From contig NZ_SJJR01000020.1 in assembly GCF_004331455.1 (NCBI RefSeq), positions 1 to 64,000 on the forward strand: a DNA stretch of 64,000 nucleotides, in the 5' to 3' direction. Both the position numbers and the translations under genes were made by a program. The notes under the pieces were generated by a model. It was not told the DNA's origin, ran no database searches, and was given only the letters and a program-made list of their open reading frames with translations. Numbering within the stretch: the stretch's first letter is position 1; each line of letters opens with the position of its first letter. This document shows positions 1 through 8,705 of this stretch, one piece after another. Source of the DNA: Micromonospora zingiberis. GTDB taxonomy: Bacteria; Actinomycetota; Actinomycetes; Mycobacteriales; Micromonosporaceae.

Positions 1-149
1 ACGGCGTGGGCGCCTCCAGCGCGCTCCCCGCCCGGATGCCGCCTGGGCGACCCGCCACACCGACCAGACACGCCCCACCACTGAACCCACAGACACCCTC
101 CCCTAACCCCCCACCCCCACCCCACCCCCGCCCCCGCCCCCGCCGACAA

Positions 150-223
150 CGCGATCTTGCACTTTCGGTCGGGACAAAAGCCGCGAGAATAGACGAAGTG
201 GCGACCAAAAGTGCAAGATCGCG
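150..223. repeat. Long inverted repeat, GATCTTGCACTTT family
   Basis: The arms at 150-171 and 202-223 are 22 bp with a single mismatch and begin CGCGATCTTGCACTTT; the loop is about 30 bases. The GATCTTG core is shared with the hairpins at 253-304 and 10031-10080. It could be a dispersed palindromic element or a terminator. There is no T-tract. Confidence 0.75.
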
Positions 224-252
224 GAGGCGCGGCGAGGCGCGGCGAGGACGGC

Positions 253-304
253 CGGATCTTGGTATGGAACGGCCCTCATGGGGGCCGTGTCGTACCAAGA
301 TCCG
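253..304 (-). terminator. Hairpin terminator downstream of the PSP1 gene
   Basis: Twelve-bp arms (CGGATCTTGGTA at 253-264, complement at 293-304) enclose a second 7-bp stem (269-275 with 282-288). The element lies 11 bases past the PSP1 stop on the minus strand, the usual place for an intrinsic terminator in this group, where U-tracts are often missing. Confidence 0.65.
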
Positions 305-315
305 CGAGACGGAAC

Positions 316-1155
316 CTAGGGGGTGTAGTGCTGGTCGTGGGCTTGGCGGGGGGCGCAGACGGAGGCGCGGGAACAGGAGCAGCGGGAGCCGTCGGCGTCC
401 AGGCGGACGGTGACGGCGTCGCGGGGAACGCTGTGGCCGACCACGCGGCCCTCGCCCTTGGGGGTGGTGACGCGGGCGCCGACCTCCGGGGCGGACTCCT
501 GGAAACGTTGGTAGAGCGGGTGCTCGTACTTGAGGCAGCACATCAGCCGGCCGCAGGCACCCGAGATGCGCAGCGGGTTGAGCGGGAGGTCCTGGTCCTT
601 GGCCATCCGGATGGTGACCGGCTCGAAGTCGTTCAGGAAGGTGGCGCAGCACAGATCACGCCCGCAGGAGCCGATGCCGCCCTGCACCCGCGCCGAGTCC
701 CGCGCCGAGAGTTGCCGCAACTCCACCCGGCAGTGCAGGGTCGCCCCGAGATCGCGGACCAGGGAGCGGAAGTCCACCCGGTGCGGGGCGGTGAAGTAGA
801 TGGTGCTGCGCTCGCCGCCACCCTCGCCGTTGCCGAGCACGTGGTCGACCGCCACCACCTTCATCGGCAGGCCGTGCTCGCGGATCAGCCGCTTCGCCGC
901 GACCTTCGCCTCGGCCTTACGCCGGCGCAGGCTCTCGTCCCGGCGCAGATCATCCTCCTGCGCCATCCCGGCGAGCCGGGGAAAGCCGGCCGTCTCCTCG
1001 GTGACCCACTGCGCCGCCCACACGCACTCCGCCACCTCGGGTCCGTCGTCGGTGGGCACCAGCACCTTGTCGCCCACCTGCGGGCGCAACTCGCCCGGAT
1101 CGAGGTAGTAGAGGCGCCCGTACCGCTGGAAACTGACCGCGCAGAGCATCCCCAT
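316..1155 (-). CDS. PSP1 domain protein (RicT/YaaT-like)
   Basis: The 279-residue product is a PSP1-family protein. The conserved core with Cys-rich segments is clear: GSCGRDLCCATFL and SGACGRLMCCLKYEH in the middle third. The Bacillus homologue RicT (YaaT) works in the RicAFT Fe-S complex that affects RNA processing and sporulation, but the actinobacterial role is not established. The start was set at the ATG of MGMLCAVSF, where family similarity begins; an upstream GTG 6 bases earlier and a longer open frame to 1227 are possible. In Streptomyces the gene follows holB; here three small genes lie between them. Confidence 0.85.
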   Translation of the reverse strand: MGMLCAVSFQRYGRLYYLDPGELRPQVGDKVLVPTDDGPEVAECVWAAQWVTEETAGFPRLAGMAQEDDLRRDESLRRRKAEAKVAAKRLIREHGLPMKVVAVDHVLGNGEGGGERSTIYFTAPHRVDFRSLVRDLGATLHCRVELRQLSARDSARVQGGIGSCGRDLCCATFLNDFEPVTIRMAKDQDLPLNPLRISGACGRLMCCLKYEHPLYQRFQESAPEVGARVTTPKGEGRVVGHSVPRDAVTVRLDADGSRCSCSRASVCAPRQAHDQHYTP

Positions 1156-1341
1156 GCTCAACACCCTACGACGCTTCGGCGGGATTCGGCCGGTCCGGCG
1201 TCGCGTTCGACCACACCGCGCGACCATCCATCATCGTCAACCAGCTGAGGCCGGACGCTGAATCCTCCGCCCCGGGCGGGACGATGGCGGGGTCGACCGC
1301 GTTGCGCGACACCGGACCTGCGGTGGCGCGGGAACACCCGC

Positions 1342-2046
1342 CTACCATCCGACACGGGTCGTCCGGGTGCCGGGCGGGCCGTCGTTGCCGTCGGGGCGGG
1401 CGTGGGCAGCGGGCAGGCGCAGGGGCGACTCGGCCAGGCTCGGCCCCCACTGCCGCAACAGGTTCTCCGCGCCGTCGTAGGCCACGCAGAGCACCGCCAG
1501 CAGCCGGGCGGCGATTTCGGCGGCGGCCGCCCCGCCGGGCGACGACGGCCCGGAATGGCTGGCCGGTCGGGTGACCGAGGTCGCGGTGACGACTGCCACC
1601 GCCTCGGCCGAGCCGATCACGTCGGCGAGTGCTCGGGCCACCGCCAGCCGGCTGCCCTCCACCCAGTCGGCGAACGCGTCGGCGTAACCGGCGGTCGCCT
1701 CCAGTCGCCCGACCAGGCTCTCCGGGCCCTCGTCGAGGTGGCGCAGCAGCGCCGTCCGGGTCTGGCCGTACGCGGCGGCGGCCGCCCCGGACCAGAGCAC
1801 CGGATCGGTCAGCGCGGCGCACGCCCGGTCGTACCCGTGGACGTGCCGGCGCACCGCCTGCCCGGCAGCGGCCAGCGGCCCGGGACGCAGGTCGAGGAAG
1901 GTACGCAGCGCCTCGCCGGGCAGCACCTGCATCCGCCGCAGCAGGGGCCAGACCCGGTGCCCCTCGGGAGCACCGGAGGCGAGCAGGGTGTCAACCCGGC
2001 GCAGCAGGTCGAGCCCGGGCTCGGCGAGCCGATCCAGGGCATCCAT
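1342..2046 (-). CDS. Hypothetical protein, last gene of the YbaB/Esp-like cluster
   Basis: The 234-residue product is not recognised. The start is the ATG at 2046, which shares its A with the stop of the preceding gene (TGATG), so translational coupling is likely. The sequence is Ala/Arg/Leu-rich, mostly helical in character, with no signal peptide or membrane span. Its position after a YbaB-like and an EspC-like gene suggests a product of the WXG/Esp secreted-protein kind or a partner of one. That is inference from context only. Confidence 0.7.
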   Translation of the reverse strand: MDALDRLAEPGLDLLRRVDTLLASGAPEGHRVWPLLRRMQVLPGEALRTFLDLRPGPLAAAGQAVRRHVHGYDRACAALTDPVLWSGAAAAAYGQTRTALLRHLDEGPESLVGRLEATAGYADAFADWVEGSRLAVARALADVIGSAEAVAVVTATSVTRPASHSGPSSPGGAAAAEIAARLLAVLCVAYDGAENLLRQWGPSLAESPLRLPAAHARPDGNDGPPGTRTTRVGW

Positions 2047-2351
2047 CAGACCTCCCCGACCAGCCGGCGACTCACCCCGACGTCGGTGTCGGCGTACTGG
2101 TTGGCGGCCTGGCGCAGCGCATCCGCCGCAGCCGCGAGGTGGCCGGCGGCGCTGTGCGCCTCCCGGGCCCGGTCGCCGGTCGCAGCCGCCCACTGCCGGT
2201 GCAGTGCCCGCCCGATCTCACCCGGCCGTCCGGGGGCGTCAGCACCGAAGGCCACCTGGGCGGGGTCACTGGCGGTGACCGAACGGGAGAGCGCGGTCAG
2301 GGTCGCGCTGGCATCGTCGAGCCGGCTGGCCAGGGCACGCAGGCTGTCCAT
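2046..2351 (-). CDS. Esx/EspC-like small helical protein
   Basis: This 101-residue, helix-rich protein (starts MDSLRALASRL) has the size and Ala-rich heptad look of WXG100/EspC-type secretion targets. A Trp sits near the middle in HRQWAAATG and the end is short and polar. The strict WXG turn is not obvious, so the call is tentative. Its start is one base past the upstream stop and its stop overlaps the next ATG, so the three genes form one unit. The family's role is export through type VII systems; no such machinery gene is adjacent here. Confidence 0.6.
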   Translation of the reverse strand: MDSLRALASRLDDASATLTALSRSVTASDPAQVAFGADAPGRPGEIGRALHRQWAAATGDRAREAHSAAGHLAAAADALRQAANQYADTDVGVSRRLVGEV

Positions 2352-2352
2352 C

Positions 2353-2682
2353 TCAGGCCCCCGTCAGCGACCGGTAGGCGGTGAAGGTCTCGTTGTGCAG
2401 CTTCTCCCTGGCCCACTGCGCGGCGTCGGCGGCGGCGGCGACCGCAGCCCGCACCGAACCGGCCACGTCACGCGGCGCTCGGTTGTGTAGCGGGCCGAGA
2501 AACCGCACGTCGGTGATCCGGCCGCTGGCGGTCACGACCACCTCCACCAGGCCGTCCGGTGACCGGACGGTGACCTCGACCGTTGCCACGGCCTGGTCGA
2601 ACTCGGCCTGGAGCGACTCGATCCGGCGGTAGCGCCGGACGGCCTCCTCGATCCACGCCTCGTCGATCTCGCCCCGCGGCAT
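2353..2682 (-). CDS. YbaB/EbfC-like nucleoid-associated protein
   Basis: The 109-residue protein has the YbaB pattern: an N-terminal helix (RRYRRIESLQAEF), a strand pair carrying VEVTVRSPDGLVEVVVTASG, then RITDVRF and a C-terminal helix. YbaB/EbfC proteins are small dimeric DNA-binding proteins. In actinomycetes diverged copies often sit beside Esx/Esp-like genes, as here, where their role is unknown. The start is the ATG at 2682, preceded by GGAGGAG seven bases upstream; a TTG at 2700 is less likely. Confidence 0.75.
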   Translation of the reverse strand: MPRGEIDEAWIEEAVRRYRRIESLQAEFDQAVATVEVTVRSPDGLVEVVVTASGRITDVRFLGPLHNRAPRDVAGSVRAAVAAAADAAQWAREKLHNETFTAYRSLTGA

Positions 2683-2778
2683 CAGCGGACTCCTCCCCAA
2701 CTGCCCTCACTCTGCGTACCGCCGCCGTCACCACGGCACCCCGGACCGTACCGCACGCGAATTGTGCGTGTCGATGCC

Positions 2779-2787
2779 TGTGGACAA
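2779..2787. promoter_or_regulatory. DnaA-box-like site upstream of the YbaB/Esp-like operon
   Basis: TGTGGACAA, the complement of TTGTCCACA (the actinobacterial DnaA-box consensus), lies in the 152-base gap between the YbaB-like start and the holB stop. The same extended CCTGTGGACAACG occurs in two other gaps of the window. Confidence 0.45.
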
Positions 2788-2834
2788 CGGTCCGGCCGGC
2801 GAGACGTACGAAGTTTCACTTTCGGCGGAGCCGA

Positions 2835-4115
2835 TCAGCCCTTCCAGAGGGCGAGCATCATGGCTTCGACGGCGATCCGGGGCTTGACGTTCGCCTCGAT
2901 CGCGGTACGGCAGGCGAGTACGGCTTCCAACCGCCGTAGCGCCCCGTCCGCCTGCCAGCTCCGTGCACCGGCATCAGCCAGCTCGGTGGTGTCGGTGTGC
3001 ACCGGTGCGACCGGTGCGCCGATCGCCATGGTCAACGTGTCCCGGTAGAAGGCGGCCAGGTCGACGAGCGCCCGGTCGAGCGCGTCCCGCTGGGCCCGCG
3101 TCGCCCGCGACTTCTGCCGCCGTTCCAGGTCCTTGAGCTGACCGGCGGAACCCCGGGCGGCTCCGGCCGCACCCCGGCCGGTACCACCCGCCCCGAGGGC
3201 GGTCTCCAGCGCGGCGCGCTCCGCGGCGTCGATCTCCACGACCGCCGCCTCGGCTTCGGCCTCGGCCGCCTCGATCAGCGCGGAGGCCGCGTCGAACGCG
3301 GCACCCACGCTGGTCAGCCGGCGCGGCACCGCGAGCACCGCCGCCCGCCGGTCTCGGGCCTGCGGGTCGTTGGCCAGCCGCCGGGCCCGACCGACGTGCC
3401 CCTGCGTGGCCGCCGCCGCCCACCGGGCCACGTCGGGCGCGATCCCGTCCCGCCGGACCAGCACCTCGGCCACCGCCTCGGCTGGCGGCTGCACCAGTGG
3501 TACGACGCGGCAGCGCGACCGGATCGTCACCGAGATGTCGTCCGGGTGGGTGGAGGGCGTGCAGAGCATGAAGACGGTCCGGGGTGGTGGCTCCTCGACC
3601 GCCTTGAGCAGCGCGTTACCGGCCGCCTCGGTCAGCCGGTCGGCGTCCTCGATGATCACGACCTGCCAGCGACCGCCGGAGGGCGTGCTCGCCGCGCGCA
3701 GCACCAGCGCCCGCATCTCGTTGACGCCGATGGAGAGCCCGTCGGGCACCACCAGTCGTACGTCGGCGTGGGTGCCGGCCAGCGTGGTGTGGCAACCGGC
3801 GCACTCTCCGCACCCGGTGCCGTGCACGCATTGCAGGGCGGCGGCGAAGGCCCGCGCCGCGACCGACCGCCCTGAGCCGGGTGGCCCGGTGAAGATCCAC
3901 GCGTGGGTCATCCCGGCACCCGGATCGGGCCCGGCCGGCGCCCCGCCGCCGTCGCCGGTCACCGCAGCCGCACCGCCGCCGTCACCCGGACGCTCCGGCT
4001 GATCGGGGGGGCCGGGCCGGTTGGCGCGCAGCACCGCGGCGGCGGCGGCCGCCGCCCGGCGCAGCGTGTCCACCGCCTCGTCCTGCCCGACCAGGTCGGC
4101 GAAGGCGTCCGGCAT
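2835..4115 (-). CDS. holB: DNA polymerase III subunit delta'
   Basis: The 426-residue clamp-loader delta' subunit loads the sliding clamp at the replication fork. An AAA+ fold is visible: FADLVGQDEAV at the start, a degenerate P-loop GPPGSGRS (about 77-84, Arg for the usual Lys, as expected for a non-hydrolysing delta'), a zinc-binding Cys set (C96, C102, C105, C108) and the IIEDADRL and NALLKAVEEPP motifs. A Gly/Pro/Ala-rich insert at about residues 33-68 is unusual. The ATG at 4115 shares its A with the stop of the upstream dTMP kinase gene (TGATG). An open frame running further upstream is not coding. Confidence 0.93.
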   Translation of the reverse strand: MPDAFADLVGQDEAVDTLRRAAAAAAAVLRANRPGPPDQPERPGDGGGAAAVTGDGGGAPAGPDPGAGMTHAWIFTGPPGSGRSVAARAFAAALQCVHGTGCGECAGCHTTLAGTHADVRLVVPDGLSIGVNEMRALVLRAASTPSGGRWQVVIIEDADRLTEAAGNALLKAVEEPPPRTVFMLCTPSTHPDDISVTIRSRCRVVPLVQPPAEAVAEVLVRRDGIAPDVARWAAAATQGHVGRARRLANDPQARDRRAAVLAVPRRLTSVGAAFDAASALIEAAEAEAEAAVVEIDAAERAALETALGAGGTGRGAAGAARGSAGQLKDLERRQKSRATRAQRDALDRALVDLAAFYRDTLTMAIGAPVAPVHTDTTELADAGARSWQADGALRRLEAVLACRTAIEANVKPRIAVEAMMLALWKG

Positions 4116-6373
4116 CAAGTTCGCTCCGTCGTCACCAGCTCCGTTGGGGATAACTCGGGCTGCACCGAGGTGTCCGGACCGCTGGCCGGTCCCGGGTGGT
4201 CGACTCCGCCGGGGGCGAGCAGTTCCGCCACCCGACGGGCGACCCGCTCGGCGATCTGCTCGGCCGGGTGGCCGGCGTCGAGCACCAGGTAACGCTTCGG
4301 GTCGGCGGCGGCCAGGTCGAGGAAGGCGTACCGGACCCGCTCGTGGAAGGCCAGCGACTCGGCCTCCAGCCGGTCGGCGGCCCGGTTGCGTTCGGCCACC
4401 CGGGACAGCCCGGTACGCGGGTCGACGTCCAACAGCACCACCAGGTCGGGCTTGAGCCCACCGGTGGCCCAGGACGAGAGCCAGGAAAGCTCGTCCACCG
4501 GCAGCGTACGACCGGCACCCTGGTACGCCAGGGACGAGTCGACGTACCGGTCGCTGATCACCACGGCGCCCTGGGTCAGGGCGGGCCGGACCACGGTGGC
4601 CACGTGGTGCGCCCGGTCGGCCGCGTAGAGCAGGGCCTCGGCGCGCGGCGAGGGGGCCTCGTCGGTAGTGGTCTCCAGCACCAGTGCCCGGATCCGTTCG
4701 CCGATGTCGGTCGCGCCCGGCTCGCGGGTCACCACCACGTCCCGGCCCTCGGCCCGCAGTCGCTCGGCGAGCTGGGCCAGCTGGGTCGACTTGCCGGCGC
4801 CTTCGCCGCCCTCGAAGACCACGAAGAGTCCCGCCGAGACGAACGGCTCCGCCGGCATCAGCGGCCGACCCCGGATCGATCCCCACAGGTCGGCCAGGAC
4901 CGGGACGCCCTTCTTGTCGTCCATCTGGCCGAACGCGCTGATCCCGGCGAAGACCCCGGCCAGGCCGGCGGCGAGCAGCAGCAGCCGGGTGGAGGAGACC
5001 GAGATGCCGAGGTCGGCGATCTGGAACATCCGCGAGCCGCCGACCCCGGCGAGCAGGCTGCCCAGCGCGATCGCCAGGATCAGCACCAGCCGGGTGCCGA
5101 TCTGCACGACGGCGAAGACCCGGCCGCGTACCTCGTCGGCGACCTCACCGCCGAGCAGGGTGATGCCGGAGAGGAAGGCCATCCCGGCGCCGACGCCGAC
5201 CAGGACCGCACCGACCAGGGCCATGGACAGGTGGAAGGCGAAGGCCAGGGTCATCACCGAGGCGCTGGCCAGCACGATGCTCATGCCGAACCAACGGCGC
5301 CGGGACATGTCCCGCACGATCATCGGGCCGAGCCCGATACCGACCGCCAGACCAACGAAGATCGCGCCGAAGAGCAGGGAGAAGGCGGCGTCACCGGCAC
5401 CCAGCGAGTTGGCGAAGAACCGGCCGGTGCCGATCACGATGCCGCCGCCGGCGAAGGCGCCGAAGATGCCCAGCACCAGGCCACGGACCATCGGGGTCTG
5501 CCCGATGAACCGCCAGCCCTCGTTGAACTGGCGCAACATGCTCTGCTCGGTGCGCTCTTCCTCGCCGGTCTGTCCCTGGCTGATCTCCTTGATGCCGAGC
5601 GCCACCACCAGGGCGGTGGCCAGCCGCGAGAACGCGTTGAACCAGAGGGCGAGTTGGGCGGGCTCGGCCCAGTTGGCCGGATTGTCGCCTACGGCGGCCC
5701 GGACGATCCCGTCCAGCGACGCGGCGACCACCGCGGCGAGGACCGGGGTGAGGCCGTACGTGGTGATGAGGGTGAGCTGATTCGCCGTCTCCAGGCGGGC
5801 GCGCGGGATGAGGTTCGGTACCGCCGCTTCCTTGGCCGGGATCCAGAGCAGGGTGACGGTCTCGATCAGGAACGTGGCGATCACCGCCCAGCTGACCACC
5901 CGGGCGCCGCTGGCGCCGCTCAGCGCGTACAGCGGGATGGACGCGAACAGCACGAACCGCAGCACGTCGCAGATGACCATCGTCCAGCGCCGGTCGAACC
6001 GGTCGGCGAGCACCCCGGCGACCGGGCCGAGCAGCAGCGCGGGCAGCAGCCGGATGGCGATCACGCCGCCGAAGGCCGCGCCCTTGGCGGTGTTCCCCTC
6101 CACCTGGGAGGCGGCGAAGACGCTGGTGGCGAGCAGGCCGAACCAGTCACCGAAGGAGGCCACGCCGAGCACGATCCAGAGCCGGCGGAAGGGCCGGATG
6201 CGCAACACCGAGCGGATGGCGGGGTAACCGGTCAGGTCGGCCTGGCCGGTCGGACCGGCGGAGCGGCCGGCCGGACCGGCCGACTCGTTCGTGGACGGCG
6301 ACACGCCGGACGACTCGCCGTTGAACTGGCTTTCGATGGCCGTACCTCCACGTGCCGGCCCATCACTGGGCAC
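4115..6373 (-). CDS. tmk: Bifunctional MFS transporter-dTMP kinase
   Basis: This is a 752-residue fusion. About residues 55-490 form a 12-helix major facilitator module, including LADRFDRRWTM between helices 2 and 3. Residues about 513-735 are thymidylate kinase, with P-loop GGEGAGKST (522-530), TREPG, the DRY motif in ISDRYVDSSLAYQG, and a LID-like Arg-rich segment. The kinase makes dTDP from dTMP; the transporter's substrate is unknown. The fusion is known across actinobacteria. Start: a GTG at 6373 with weak spacing. A strong GGAGG occurs just inside the gene before an ATC codon, so the true N-terminus is uncertain. Coupled to holB. Confidence 0.9.
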   Translation of the reverse strand: MPSDGPARGGTAIESQFNGESSGVSPSTNESAGPAGRSAGPTGQADLTGYPAIRSVLRIRPFRRLWIVLGVASFGDWFGLLATSVFAASQVEGNTAKGAAFGGVIAIRLLPALLLGPVAGVLADRFDRRWTMVICDVLRFVLFASIPLYALSGASGARVVSWAVIATFLIETVTLLWIPAKEAAVPNLIPRARLETANQLTLITTYGLTPVLAAVVAASLDGIVRAAVGDNPANWAEPAQLALWFNAFSRLATALVVALGIKEISQGQTGEEERTEQSMLRQFNEGWRFIGQTPMVRGLVLGIFGAFAGGGIVIGTGRFFANSLGAGDAAFSLLFGAIFVGLAVGIGLGPMIVRDMSRRRWFGMSIVLASASVMTLAFAFHLSMALVGAVLVGVGAGMAFLSGITLLGGEVADEVRGRVFAVVQIGTRLVLILAIALGSLLAGVGGSRMFQIADLGISVSSTRLLLLAAGLAGVFAGISAFGQMDDKKGVPVLADLWGSIRGRPLMPAEPFVSAGLFVVFEGGEGAGKSTQLAQLAERLRAEGRDVVVTREPGATDIGERIRALVLETTTDEAPSPRAEALLYAADRAHHVATVVRPALTQGAVVISDRYVDSSLAYQGAGRTLPVDELSWLSSWATGGLKPDLVVLLDVDPRTGLSRVAERNRAADRLEAESLAFHERVRYAFLDLAAADPKRYLVLDAGHPAEQIAERVARRVAELLAPGGVDHPGPASGPDTSVQPELSPTELVTTERT

Positions 6374-6521
6374 CCCCGGTGGAACACTCTAGACCTGCGG
6401 GGACCCACCCCCGCCACGCCTCGCTTGCCTGCCGAGCGTAAGCCGCGGTTGCCAGGTCGAACCCGAACAGGCGGGACGCGAGGGTGTTTCGCATTCACCG
6501 TTTCACAGTTAGCGTGCACAC

Positions 6522-7730
6522 GTGGCCACCGACAGCGAGAATCTGCGCCACCGGCTGGACCGGGCGACCGGGCACCTCGATCCCCCGTACGCGGTGGTCG
6601 ATCTCACCGCCTTCGACGCGAACTCCGCCGCGCTCGTCGGCCGGGCCGGCGGCAAGCCCCTGCGGGTCGCCAGCAAGTCCGTGCGCAGCCGCGAGCTGAT
6701 CGCCCGTACGCTGGCCCGCCCCGGCTGGCACGGGGTGCTGGCGTTCACGCTGCCCGAGGCGATCTGGCTGGTCCGCCGCGAGGTCACGGCCGACGCGCTG
6801 GTGGCGTACCCCACCGTCGACCGGGGCGCGCTGGCCGAACTGGTGGCCGATCCGGCCCTCGCCGCAGCCATCACCCTGATGGTCGACGACCCCGACCAAC
6901 TGGACTTCTGCGACACCGTGCGGTCCCCCGGCCACCGGCCCGAGCTGCGGGTCTGCCTCGACCTGGACGCCTCGTGGCGGTTGCTGGGCGGCCGGGTGCA
7001 CGTCGGCGTACGCCGCTCCCCGGTGCACAGCGCCCAGGCCGCCGGCCGGCTGGCCGCCACCGTCGCCGCCCGGCCGGGCTTCCGGCTGGTCGGCCTGATG
7101 TCGTACGAGGCACAGATCGCCGGCATCGGCGACGCACCGCCCGGGCAGACGGCGCTCGGCGCCGCGATCCGGCTGGCCCAGCGCGGGTCGTACCGCGACC
7201 TGCTGGCTCGCCGAGGCGCGGCGGTGGCCGCCGTACGCGACCACGCCGACCTGGAGTTCGTCAACGGTGGTGGCACCGGCAGCGTGGCCGCGACCAGCGC
7301 CGATCCCGCGGTCACCGAGGTCACCGCGGGATCGGGTCTGTACGGGCCGACGCTGTTCGACGGATACCGCAGCTGGCGCCCCACCCCGGCGGCCTTCTTC
7401 GCCTGTGCGGTGGTCCGCCGACCGGCACCCGGGCTGGCCACCGTGCTCGGCGGCGGCTGGATCGCCTCCGGCTCGGCCGCCAACAGCCGGCTGCCCCGAC
7501 CGTGGCTGCCCGCCGGACTCAAACTGATCGGCGCCGAGGGTGCCGGCGAGGTGCAGACCCCACTGGCCGGCAGCACGGCCGGCACACTGCGCATCGGCGA
7601 CCGGGTCTGGTTCCGTCACGCGAAGTCCGGCGAGCTGTGCGAGCGCGTCAACGAACTGCACCTGGTGGACGGGGACGAGGTGGTGGCCACCGTGCCGACC
7701 TACCGGGGCGAGGGCCGTGCCTTCCTGTGA
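6522..7730 (+). CDS. PLP-dependent amino acid deaminase/aldolase
   Basis: The 402-residue protein belongs to the fold-type III PLP enzymes (alanine-racemase-like barrel; D-threonine aldolase/D-serine dehydratase relatives). The N-terminal LRVASKSVR carries the likely Schiff-base Lys, LVGLMSYEAQIAG and the Gly-rich EFVNGGGTGS fit the cofactor phosphate site, and the end has a metal-site-like Asp/Cys/His region (GELCERVNELHLVDGD). The exact substrate cannot be told; D-amino acid degradation is typical. The start is a GTG at 6522 divergent from the dTMP kinase gene. Confidence 0.8.
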   Translation: MATDSENLRHRLDRATGHLDPPYAVVDLTAFDANSAALVGRAGGKPLRVASKSVRSRELIARTLARPGWHGVLAFTLPEAIWLVRREVTADALVAYPTVDRGALAELVADPALAAAITLMVDDPDQLDFCDTVRSPGHRPELRVCLDLDASWRLLGGRVHVGVRRSPVHSAQAAGRLAATVAARPGFRLVGLMSYEAQIAGIGDAPPGQTALGAAIRLAQRGSYRDLLARRGAAVAAVRDHADLEFVNGGGTGSVAATSADPAVTEVTAGSGLYGPTLFDGYRSWRPTPAAFFACAVVRRPAPGLATVLGGGWIASGSAANSRLPRPWLPAGLKLIGAEGAGEVQTPLAGSTAGTLRIGDRVWFRHAKSGELCERVNELHLVDGDEVVATVPTYRGEGRAFL

Positions 7731-7838
7731 ACACCGCCCACCGTGGCTGGGCGAGGTTCCACTCGCCAGCCGTGGGCCGTGCGCTGCGAAGGTTCGGCGG
7801 GCGCAGCGGGGTGTCCGCAGGGCCGCGCCGGGCGACGG

Positions 7839-8561
7839 TCAGGCGGGCTGCGCCGCCGGTTCCGTGGCATCCACGATCTGGTCGTCCGCCGGCTTCGCCG
7901 GCTGCACGACCGGCCGGTGACCGGCGTCGCCGCGAAAGTCCACCTGTCGGTGCAGGTAGTCGCGGATGAGCGCCTTCGCCTCGGCCAGTACCCGGTCGTC
8001 GCCGTCCGGCTTGCGGCGGAACGCGAGCTTGATCAGGGCGTCCGCCACCTCCACCGCGATCTCCAGGTGGAAGCGCAGGTCGGGTACGTCGGCCAGCCCG
8101 AAGCGTTCGGTGAGCACCCGCGCCAGCTGGTCGGCGATCACCCCGTTGTTGTCCCGCTGCTCATCGAGCAGATGCAGGTCGACCACGTCGCCGAAGTGCA
8201 GGGTACGGAAGCCGGGAACGGTGCGGTGCATGCTGATGTACTCGTCGATGCCCGCGTCGACCCCGTCCCACCAGTGGGTCAGGTCGTCCGAGGCGAAGCG
8301 CTCGTCGAGCCGCTGGAGATACGACTCCATCGTGCGCAGGGTCAGCGCCTGCACGATCGCCCGTTTGTCCGGAAAGAACTGGTAGACCGACCCGATCGCC
8401 ACCTCGGCCCGCTCGGCGAGCAGGGTGGTGGTCAGCCCCTCGTACCCCACCTCGTCGACGAGCTCGGCGCAGGCGTCCAGCATCCGCTGGACCCGCGCGA
8501 CACTACGACCCTGCACTGGTACACGGCGCAGCGGCCCGGTCGTGGCGGCTGAAGTGGACAC
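7839..8561 (-). CDS. TetR family regulator
   Basis: The 240-residue protein has the TetR DNA-binding domain at about residues 20-75: RVQRMLDACAELVDEVGYEG followed by the helix-turn-helix TTLLAERAEVAIGSVYQFFP. The C-terminal ligand domain is family-variable. It faces the lactone oxidase gene across a 144-base region containing a near-perfect palindrome (8669-8687), so it probably represses that gene and may regulate itself; the ligand is unknown. The C-terminal 30 residues are polar and low in complexity. Confidence 0.88.
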   Translation of the reverse strand: MSTSAATTGPLRRVPVQGRSVARVQRMLDACAELVDEVGYEGLTTTLLAERAEVAIGSVYQFFPDKRAIVQALTLRTMESYLQRLDERFASDDLTHWWDGVDAGIDEYISMHRTVPGFRTLHFGDVVDLHLLDEQRDNNGVIADQLARVLTERFGLADVPDLRFHLEIAVEVADALIKLAFRRKPDGDDRVLAEAKALIRDYLHRQVDFRGDAGHRPVVQPAKPADDQIVDATEPAAQPA

Positions 8562-8668
8562 TCGCCACCCCCTCTCGACGGATGAACATATCTACACGTC
8601 ACGAGTCCGTGACTACCGGTACAACGAGCGGATCTCGATTGCGGTGTTTACCAGGGACAACGTTCCTG

Positions 8669-8687
8669 ATATGAATTCGGTTCATAT
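8669..8687. promoter_or_regulatory. Candidate TetR operator
   Basis: ATATGAA-TTCGG-TTCATAT is a perfect 7-bp inverted repeat with a 5-base spacer, notably AT-rich for this genome. It ends 18 bases before the oxidase ATG and overlaps where its promoter -10 region and ribosome site would be. The size fits a TetR dimer site. Confidence 0.6.
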
Positions 8688-8705
8688 TCACTGTGAGGAG
8701 TGCCG

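Larger units (their letters stand above)
1..315. other. Gene-free stretch with two long inverted repeats
   Basis: No credible gene is seen here. Positions about 85-145 are a C-rich, low-complexity tract. The rest is taken up by two hairpins annotated separately (150-223 and 253-304). It lies downstream of the minus-strand PSP1 gene. The overlapping open frames are Arg/Pro/Gly-rich and look like chance open frames in GC-rich DNA. Confidence 0.6.

Noticed and set aside
85..145. C-rich tract as a special element
   Set aside because: It is simple low-complexity sequence in a non-coding gap with no repeat unit or pairing.
2835..4886. A 683-residue holB product
   Set aside because: The first 257 codons overlap the dTMP kinase in another frame; family similarity begins at the ATG at 4115.
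4196..7969. A 1257-codon open frame on the plus strand
   Set aside because: It lies antisense to the clear dTMP kinase fusion and runs on into another frame of the deaminase gene. The translation is Gly/Arg/Asp-rich and typical of antisense frames at high GC.
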